A stretch of 41,999 nucleotides of DNA from Bacillota bacterium (GTDB taxonomy: Bacteria; Bacillota; Clostridia; UBA1381). How positions within the stretch are numbered: position 1 is the stretch's first letter; each line of letters starts with the position of its first letter. The notes below the pieces were generated by a model. That model was not told where the DNA came from. It saw only the letters and a program-made list of their open reading frames with translations, and ran no database searches. Where the stretch lies: positions 1-41,999 of the forward strand of contig JAQXIJ010000002.1 of the NCBI GenBank assembly GCA_029007725.1, given 5' to 3'. This document shows positions 36,656 to 41,999 of the stretch, one piece after another. The translations under genes were made by a program, and so were the position numbers.

Positions 36656-37873
36656 TTAAACATCAAGTCTTGTTCTGGTTTTCCATTCTCCGTTTGTAAA
36701 ATCAGGAATATCAACCGGCGAATTTGAGTTTGCGATGGATTCGCGAGTAAGTGCGCTTATACTCATCCAACTTGCTGCGTCATATACATCTATCGGCATC
36801 GGCCTATTGTTTTTTAATGCGTCAAAGAACGCACAGAAATCAAAATAATCCATTCCGTCGTGACCCATCTCTTTAATCTTCTGCGTAATGTTTCTCCAAC
36901 AGTCAGGCAGATAGCGTTCTTCATAATCCTTTGCGTTGTCTATAACCTTTTTGTAATGCTCAACAGTTACAAAGTTTTCAGGCTCACCCTCCAGATATAC
37001 CGAATTTGTGTTTTCCTCATACATACCGCGCGTGCCGCGTACGGTAAATTCGCGGCTGTATGACCGTGGAAGCGTCGTATCAAGCGTAAGAGATATTGTT
37101 TCTCCATTTTCACAGGTAATCAGTGTATTTACTATATCTCCCTGAGCAAACTCTTTTCCTATAAGCTCCTTATTTTCAAAGATTTCTTCCCTATCCTTGA
37201 TATATCTCTTCATACCTGCAGCCTTTGACGCCATTGATACAAGGCGCACCATGCGGTTGCCTCTGTTTATATCAAGAATTTTTGCAATCGGTCCTAGATC
37301 GTGTGTTGGATAGTTGTCACAGTTTTCGTTCAGATAGTGCTGGAGTCTGTAGTGACGTCTTTCCTTTCCCGTTCCTATCTCTTCACGCAGGTCGTGGGCA
37401 TATGCCCCGTGGCAATGCACAATTTCGCCGAACAATCCGCTTCTTACCATGTTTCTTACAAGCATTTCGTTTTTACCAAAGCAGCAGTTTTCCAGCATCA
37501 TAAACGGAACCTTTGTTTTCTCCCACGTATTTACAAGCTCCCAGCACTCGCCCACGCTTGCGGCTCCTCCAACCTCCATTCCTACAGCTTTACCCGCCTT
37601 CATTGCGTCTATTGCGATTCTGATATGAGTCTCCCAGCTGCTGAAAACCATTACCGCATCAACATCTCTGCGCGAAATTACCTTTTTATAGTCACAGCTT
37701 TTAAACGGAGCCGGGCTGCCCGCGTCGGTAACGATTTTTGCCCCCTCGTCGCAGCGGTCGGCATATACGTCCGAAACCGCAGTAACCACAACCCCATTGA
37801 TATTCAATATACACGATAGGTTGCCCTTACCTCTTCCTCCAAGACCTACAACGGCTATGTTAACATTTTCCAT
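36656..37873 (-). CDS. Gfo/Idh/MocA family protein, GH109-like
   Basis: A 405-residue protein with an N-terminal Rossmann NAD site (VNIAVVGLGGRGKGNLSCIL). The motifs MMLENCCFGKNEMLVRNMV, GLFGEIVHCHGAYAHDLREE, HYLNENCDNYPTHDLGPIAK and LDINRGNRMVRLVSMASKA follow. The ENC-YG--E, GAY-HDLR and YPTHDLGP blocks are the signature of NAD-dependent alpha-N-acetylgalactosaminidases (GH109), from memory. It could thus be a glycosidase or an ordinary sugar dehydrogenase. No signal peptide is seen, so it is cytoplasmic. AAAGGA precedes the ATG. It is divergent from an AraC regulator. Confidence 0.8.
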   Translation of the reverse strand: MENVNIAVVGLGGRGKGNLSCILNINGVVVTAVSDVYADRCDEGAKIVTDAGSPAPFKSCDYKKVISRRDVDAVMVFSSWETHIRIAIDAMKAGKAVGMEVGGAASVGECWELVNTWEKTKVPFMMLENCCFGKNEMLVRNMVRSGLFGEIVHCHGAYAHDLREEIGTGKERRHYRLQHYLNENCDNYPTHDLGPIAKILDINRGNRMVRLVSMASKAAGMKRYIKDREEIFENKELIGKEFAQGDIVNTLITCENGETISLTLDTTLPRSYSREFTVRGTRGMYEENTNSVYLEGEPENFVTVEHYKKVIDNAKDYEERYLPDCWRNITQKIKEMGHDGMDYFDFCAFFDALKNNRPMPIDVYDAASWMSISALTRESIANSNSPVDIPDFTNGEWKTRTRLDV

Positions 37874-37914
37874 ATTTTTTATTCCTTTCTGTTTGTTTTT
37901 TTTTATAATATCAC

Positions 37915-37964
37915 AAAAAAGACAGTTTTCATATGATAATATTTATACAAAAACTGTCTTTTTT
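37915..37964. repeat. inverted repeat between the divergent GH109-like and AraC genes
   Basis: AAAAAAGACAGTTTT (37915-37929) and AAAACTGTCTTTTTT (37950-37964) are perfect inverted copies separated by 20 bases. It lies between two divergent start sites where a terminator would not be expected, so it may be an operator, an insulator, or attenuation hairpin for one side. Confidence 0.7.
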
Positions 37965-37986
37965 TGCACTGTCAAAAAAAACAATA

Positions 37987-38015
37987 TTGACTTCATAGCA
38001 AAGTCAGGATATAAT
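37987..38015 (+). promoter_or_regulatory. promoter of the AraC gene, with internal dyad
   Basis: TTGACT (37987-37992), a 17-base spacer, and TATAAT (38010-38015). Inside it TGACTT (37988-37993) and AAGTCA (38001-38006) form a dyad with a 7-base spacer, overlapping the -35 box. This is a plausible repressor or autoregulation site. Confidence 0.75.
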
Positions 38016-38060
38016 AATTTAAAAGAAACATTCAAAAATCAAAACATGAGAGGGGTAAAT

Positions 38061-38894
38061 ATGCAAGATTTATTTGCTTTACCGAATATATTTTCCGGAT
38101 TCCGGCGCAATATAGAAAAGGACTTCTTTTTGCAGGCGATAGGCTATAATAATTTTATGTATATAAAGCCTATGACTCATTCCAGGGTGCAAGTCATGTA
38201 CACTCTGCATCTTGTTTTGTCGGGCAGAGGAACGCTGAATATTGCCGGCAGAAGGTATAACTTAAAATCTCCATGTTTGTTTTTTCTTCCGCCAAAAACC
38301 TCTATTTCATACTATCCAGACAATGATGACCCGTGGCAATATGTATGGTTTGAAATGCTCGGCGGAATTTCTGAGGAATATGCCCGGCTTATGGGTATGT
38401 CATACGAAATACCGACAGTTCACTGCAAGGACTACAAAGCTTCATATTATAGCATCTATGGGCTCTTCAAGCAGCTGGAACTTGGCGGCACAGTTGGATA
38501 TTATGAGGCTTTGTCAGCGTTTTACCGTCTGCTTGACGCAAACACACAGGACGCACCTAAAACGGAAAAAAGCTTGTCTGATTCAATAATTTCCTATCTG
38601 CTTTATCAATACCAAAACCCAAACCTGTCGGTCGAAAACATATGCCGTGACTTTAGGATAAGCCATTCCTATCTATGCAAAATTTTTAGGCGAGAAACAG
38701 GCAGACCGCTTATACAGCACCTTATCGAAATTCGCATAGAAAAGGCCTGCGAGCTTTTGAGAACAACCGATTTGAACATTAAAGAAACCGCATATTCGGC
38801 AGGTTTTGGCGATGAACTATACTTTATGAAAACTTTTAAAAAACATATGCACGCGACTCCCATGGAATATCGAAAAAAATGCCGGACGAGCTAA
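38061..38894 (+). CDS. AraC family transcriptional regulator
   Basis: A 277-residue protein; the ATG at 38061 has AGAGGGG 7 bases upstream. A cupin-like ligand-sensing half (LHLVLSGRGTLNIAGRRYNL and SPCLFFLPPKTSISYYPDND) is followed by a linker and the two-HTH AraC domain (NPNLSVENICRDFRISHSYL and CKIFRRETGRPLIQHLIEIR, then AYSAGFGDELYFMKTFKKHM). The sensing half suggests a sugar ligand. It is divergent from the GH109-like gene, its likely target. Confidence 0.92.
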   Translation: MQDLFALPNIFSGFRRNIEKDFFLQAIGYNNFMYIKPMTHSRVQVMYTLHLVLSGRGTLNIAGRRYNLKSPCLFFLPPKTSISYYPDNDDPWQYVWFEMLGGISEEYARLMGMSYEIPTVHCKDYKASYYSIYGLFKQLELGGTVGYYEALSAFYRLLDANTQDAPKTEKSLSDSIISYLLYQYQNPNLSVENICRDFRISHSYLCKIFRRETGRPLIQHLIEIRIEKACELLRTTDLNIKETAYSAGFGDELYFMKTFKKHMHATPMEYRKKCRTS

Positions 38895-38915
38895 ATATCC
38901 GGCATGTTTAATATT
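38879..38915 (+). terminator. terminator after the AraC gene
   Basis: ATGCCGG (38879-38885) pairs with CCGGCAT (38899-38905), followed by GTTTAATATTTT. The left arm lies in the last codons. Confidence 0.65.
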
Positions 38916-38993
38916 TTCCTTTTTTTCTAATCGACTCTATTTATGCTTATCGGTCTTATTTTTATATATTTTGCTGTCTGCACACATAATAAA

Positions 38994-39665
38994 TTACTGT
39001 ATATCAAAAGTAACATTTTTATACCCTGCGCATAATACACTTATATCAATAGGATGCAAAATACCTGGTGCTTTTGCTGCATGTTGAATGTCACTCGTAA
39101 TTTTCTTAACAAACGCATTAATTCTCGCACCCGAATTTAACGTCTGAACAAATGCAAACTCATCTCCGCCATAGCGCGCACAAAATCCGTTTGTCTTCCT
39201 GCACATCTCCCTGAGTGCATTCTCAACGATCACTATCGCCTTGTCGCCCTCGTTATGTACGTAGGTGTTATTTATCCTTTTGAACATGTCGATGTCAAGC
39301 AAAATAAAATACAACCTCTCATTTTTATCAAGATATTTTATCTTGTACGAAAGATATGTAAATAATTGCCTCCGATTATTTATTCCCGTCAGAGGATCAT
39401 CAATCGATACCAAACTCTGTAAAGAGCATATATACATAAGCAGAAATAAAACCACTATACCTGCCTAAAGTATAGGTGCATCCTAAATAGCCATTTGCAG
39501 TATTCCGCAGGTAAGATGCGGAAATGCAAAGGTTACGATTGTAATGAGATCAGCACGCCAAAGAAAAATCCCCCCTTCTTTTGGAAAAAATCAGCGTCTT
39601 TACAGAAGTATATCCGGCATATGAGTAGCATAAAATCAGATGCATATAAAACATAGGTCCGCGGT
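38994..39665 (-). pseudogene. GGDEF diguanylate cyclase, N-terminal part broken by stops
   Basis: The intact C-terminal frame (38994-39455) starts at a GTG and gives a full GGDEF domain: DDPLTGINNRRQLFTYLSYK, DIDMFKRINNTYVHNEGDKA and CARYGGDEFAF, so the active-site motif is kept. Upstream in the same frame the membrane region is readable (WRADLITIVTFAFPHLTCGI) but contains two stops, at TAG sites near 39490 and 39468. The second falls where a Trp codon is expected before PGIV-like sequence. Further upstream the frame shifts (GPMFYMHLILCYSYAGYTSV near 39600-39660). It was a membrane sensor making cyclic di-GMP, now probably lost. Confidence 0.7.
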
Positions 39666-39765
39666 GAATAATGTGATAAAAAACTGCAAAGATATTTATT
39701 TTTTATTCAGAAAAGGATAGCGATAATTGTCTTACGTACAACAATCAAAAAAATTCTCTTATTTA

Positions 39766-39794
39766 TTGACAAAATGGCAAAAATTTCGTATACT
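39766..39794 (+). promoter_or_regulatory. pnuC promoter
   Basis: TTGACA (39766-39771), a 17-base spacer, and TATACT (39789-39794). The start lies about 32 bases before the ATG, so there is no room for a riboswitch. Confidence 0.8.
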
Positions 39795-39832
39795 AATATT
39801 CTGAATATATGTATATTAAGAGGAGAAAAACA

Positions 39833-40636
39833 ATGGAACCTTCAAAAAAAAGCAAAGCAAGACAGCTTTGGGACTACTTCACAACTTATGAGAAAATATG
39901 GTTTTTCAGCATACTGATACTTGCATCGATATTCGCAGTAATCTTTCCCGAAGAAGATGTAAACGGTGTAAAGGGCGCGGTTATCATGGGTTTGTATCTT
40001 ATCGATACATTTCTGAACATAACCTGCGAACTGCTTATTTCAAAGCAGAGCAAATGGAATTTCATTGTTTCGATATTTGTTGAAATTGTTGAAATTGCAA
40101 TCTGTGTCGTTCTTGCATATCGGTTTGCAACAATGGCAACCACTTTGTTCTTCTGGCTGCCGATTGATATTATAAGCTTTATACACTGGAACAAGCACCC
40201 CGACTCCCAGGACAACGAACTGACTGAAGTCAGAAAGCTCAGCGGACTGCAAGAAGTACTGGTAATATTGGGCATTGTCGTCTGGACTGTTGTTGTCGGA
40301 TATATGCTTTCGGGACTTAACTTCATGACCGACCTGTTCGGCGGCAATACAACGCTTGCGACAATTGTCTGCTATCTTGATGCTTGCGTCTCTGCAGTAG
40401 GTGTTGCAAACGGTGTGTTCATTCTTCTGCGCTACCGCGAACAGTGGATTGCATGGTACATCAGCGCAATAATTGAAACAGTTATAAACATTCTTTCCGG
40501 TCAGTATGTACTCCTAGTTCTCAAATTCGGATATCTTACAAACACAACCTACGGTTACATAAAGTGGACTAAGTATATTAAATCTCATAAATCAGAGCAA
40601 CAGACAAATTCTATAGCGATTCCCGCATCAGAATAA
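39833..40636 (+). CDS. pnuC: PnuC-family nicotinamide mononucleotide/riboside transporter
   Basis: The ATG at 39833 has AGAGGAG just upstream; 267 residues. Multiple membrane helices (IWFFSILILASIFAVIF, VSIFVEIVEIAICVVLAYR, VLVILGIVVWTVVVGYML) are present, and the C-terminal family signature is EQWIAWYISAIIETVINILS and GYLTNTTYGYIKWTKYI (with the W-YI and TTYGYIKW residues of PnuC). It imports nicotinamide riboside or mononucleotide for NAD synthesis. A bidirectional terminator follows. Confidence 0.92.
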   Translation: MEPSKKSKARQLWDYFTTYEKIWFFSILILASIFAVIFPEEDVNGVKGAVIMGLYLIDTFLNITCELLISKQSKWNFIVSIFVEIVEIAICVVLAYRFATMATTLFFWLPIDIISFIHWNKHPDSQDNELTEVRKLSGLQEVLVILGIVVWTVVVGYMLSGLNFMTDLFGGNTTLATIVCYLDACVSAVGVANGVFILLRYREQWIAWYISAIIETVINILSGQYVLLVLKFGYLTNTTYGYIKWTKYIKSHKSEQQTNSIAIPASE

Positions 40637-40647
40637 AATCCCCATAA

Positions 40648-40685
40648 AAAAAGGCATCAGTGAAACAACTCACTGATGCCTTTTT
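40648..40685. terminator. bidirectional terminator between pnuC and the PAP2 gene
   Basis: AAAAAGGCATCAGTGA pairs perfectly with TCACTGATGCCTTTTT around an AACAAC loop, T-rich on both strands. Confidence 0.93.
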
Positions 40686-41376
40686 ATATATATTGTTCCG
40701 CTTTCTTTTCATCATTTACTGTATATTCACTTATTTTTTCAGTGGAATATACAAACGGATAAACAATTGCACAAAGTATCAGAGCCGCAAAAATATCAAC
40801 CACGGAATGTTGCTTTAAGAACACAGTGGATATGCTTATCAGCAATGCAACTATCAAAAATGCGATTCTCCATCCGCGTGTTCCGAAATGCTTGCTGTTT
40901 CTTGCCGAAAAATACACCGCAAACGAACCGATTACGTGCATTGATGGGCAAACATTTGTATTGGTATCAAAATTATAAAGCATAGAAACTATATGAGTAA
41001 ATATATTGTTTCGTGCAAATTCGTTCGGGCGCAAATCCTGTGCAGTCGGATATATCACGTAAATCAGAAGTGTTGCGGTATATGTAATTATGATATATTT
41101 CATATACCGCTTAAACGTCGGAATATCGAACAAAAGCGACCAGACAAGCATTCCGATAAGAAACACAAACCAGAAATAGTATGGTATAACAAAAAATTCA
41201 CAGAACGGAATTTTGGCGTCAAGTGAACACGACACCATGTGATATTTAAGGTTCAGTATTCTTTCCAGAATGAAAAAGGCAATCCCAAATGCCGGCCAGA
41301 ACAGCAGCAATTTCAAGTGCCTAAATTTAGGTGAGTTCAGTCTGCTAAGTTTAAAACCTCGGTATCTTTCAAACAT
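40684..41376 (-). CDS. PAP2-family membrane phosphatase
   Basis: A 230-residue protein with about five to six membrane helices. The phosphatase motifs are CPSMHVIGSFAVYFSAR (motif 2, SxxH) and FLKQHSVVDIFAALILC (motif 3, with catalytic His and Asp). Such enzymes remove phosphate from lipid phosphates or undecaprenyl-type carriers on the outer membrane face. The first arginine-containing motif is weak. Its start overlaps the CrtO-like gene by 8 bases, so the two are coupled. Its stop lies in the terminator. Confidence 0.85.
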   Translation of the reverse strand: MFERYRGFKLSRLNSPKFRHLKLLLFWPAFGIAFFILERILNLKYHMVSCSLDAKIPFCEFFVIPYYFWFVFLIGMLVWSLLFDIPTFKRYMKYIIITYTATLLIYVIYPTAQDLRPNEFARNNIFTHIVSMLYNFDTNTNVCPSMHVIGSFAVYFSARNSKHFGTRGWRIAFLIVALLISISTVFLKQHSVVDIFAALILCAIVYPFVYSTEKISEYTVNDEKKAEQYI

Positions 41377-41848
41377 TAATCTTTCGCTCCTCTCTAAGCA
41401 TTAGCCTATTTCTGAGTGAAATATAGTTTGGTCTGTTGTACCTCTGAATCATGACATACGGCAGATTTCCGAGCACTATATACAAGGCGGTTAAAATTAC
41501 TCCGATACGATTTTTCCAAATCATATAAATTCCAAAAGACAAAACGCAGAGAATATAGTGCACAAACTCCGCCACGCAAGATTCCTTTACCAGTCTGTCA
41601 AGCCCTTCCGGGCTTGTGTTAACTATCCTTTTAGGGAACAGCAGGTCACTGACCTTGCTCATATCGGGTACTTTTGATTTCCACTGCTTAACATTAAATT
41701 TAGCATAAAATTTTCCGTTTTTTTCCCATTTAAACGGCGCATACGGAAATTTGTCCTCACAGAAAATCTCTCTCGGCAAAAGCATCCCGCCCCAAAAGCA
41801 CGCCTGACCTATCACAGTAATATATATGATTGTAAATATTATTTTCAT
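41369..41848 (-). CDS. CrtO-like (glycosyl-diaponeurosporenoate acyltransferase family) membrane protein
   Basis: A 159-residue protein with an N-terminal helix (KIIFTIIYITVIGQACFWGG) and a middle block PYAPFKWEKNGKFYAKFNVK and QWKSKVPDMSKV. Two C-terminal helices follow (HYILCVLSFGIYMIW and ILTALYIVLGNLPYVMIQRY), then NRPNYISLRNRL. The FKWEKNG, W--K-PDMS and GNLPY-MIQRYNRP motifs match the family that includes staphyloxanthin CrtO. No other carotenoid genes lie nearby, so the substrate may be another lipid or sugar. Its end overlaps the PAP2 start. Confidence 0.78.
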   Translation of the reverse strand: MKIIFTIIYITVIGQACFWGGMLLPREIFCEDKFPYAPFKWEKNGKFYAKFNVKQWKSKVPDMSKVSDLLFPKRIVNTSPEGLDRLVKESCVAEFVHYILCVLSFGIYMIWKNRIGVILTALYIVLGNLPYVMIQRYNRPNYISLRNRLMLREERKINV

Positions 41849-41927
41849 AGTCTCACCTCACAGCATATAATTATACCACAACAAAAATATATTTACAACA
41901 TCTTATCGTATTTTTTGTCGATTTATA

Positions 41928-41999
41928 TCACTGATATAGCTTTGCAAGACCGCCTTCGCTTGTTTCTCGATATATTTTTGACAAGTCCTTGCCGGTTTC
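41928..41999 (-). CDS. C-terminal end of a likely L-serine dehydratase (partial)
   Basis: The frame cut by the window edge reads ETGKDLSKIYRETSEGGLAK, then LYQ and a stop at 41928. 'TG-DL--KY-ETS-GGLA' matches the C terminus of SdaA-type L-serine ammonia-lyases. Only 23 residues are visible, so it is tentative. Confidence 0.6.
   Translation of the reverse strand, partial: ETGKDLSKIYRETSEGGLAKLYQ

Overview
The window reads as a low-to-moderate GC, endospore-forming Clostridia chromosome (Firmicutes). Supporting signs are a spoIIA operon (spoIIAA, spoIIAB, sigF), a Phe T-box leader, a lysine riboswitch, a CIRCE-controlled groESL operon, a 6S RNA, and promoters close to TTGACA-N17-TATAAT. The first ~420 bases are the 5' end of a 16S rRNA gene on the minus strand, transcribed from two tandem strong promoters. 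I cannot name a family or genus from this fragment.

Region 1 (about 840-5000) is a graveyard of a mobile element next to the rRNA operon. In order it holds broken copies of a small HTH protein, a BRO/antirepressor protein, a small membrane protein, a lytic transglycosylase, a zinc-ribbon protein, a small Cys-containing protein, the C-terminal end of a reverse-transcriptase-like protein, an LLH-type phage holin, a DNA-binding-protein fragment and an IS30-family transposase. Nearly all carry frameshifts or internal stops that can be read directly, so this is dead prophage or integrative-element DNA and not an active system.

Region 2 (5000-16200) holds a minus-strand trio (TM1266-type hydrogenase-associated regulator, PqqD-like protein, S24/S26 peptidase), divergent from ruvX, a DUF1292 gene and 6S RNA. 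Next come pheS-pheT on the minus strand under a T-box, with pheS carrying an apparent +1 frameshift at a run of eight A. Three small uncharacterised genes follow, then a class A penicillin-binding protein and mgtE.

Region 3 (16200-25400) holds a BofC-like small protein, groES-groEL, an NfeD plus SPFH membrane pair, and the lysine/diaminopimelate genes: riboswitch-lysA, then asd-dapA-dapB plus a SLOG protein from their own promoter. These supply DAP for peptidoglycan and lysine, and dihydrodipicolinate for spore dipicolinate.

Region 4 (25400-36300) holds a small orphan gene, the spoIIA operon preceded closely by a double-OB SSB, valS, folC, a NodB-type deacetylase with an altered first motif, and dxs-tlyA-ispE, which includes two MEP isoprenoid steps.

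Region 5 (36300-41999) is accessory: a GH109-like Gfo/Idh/MocA protein divergent from an AraC regulator with dyad elements between them, a GGDEF gene broken by stop codons, pnuC, a PAP2 phosphatase, a CrtO-like acyltransferase, and the last codons of a likely L-serine dehydratase.

I found no CRISPR array, tRNA gene or convincing intact novel defence system. The points most worth following are the pheS frameshift, the PqqD/peptidase pair, the GH109-like locus with its operator-like dyads, the D-to-N change in the deacetylase, and the SSB-spoIIA arrangement.
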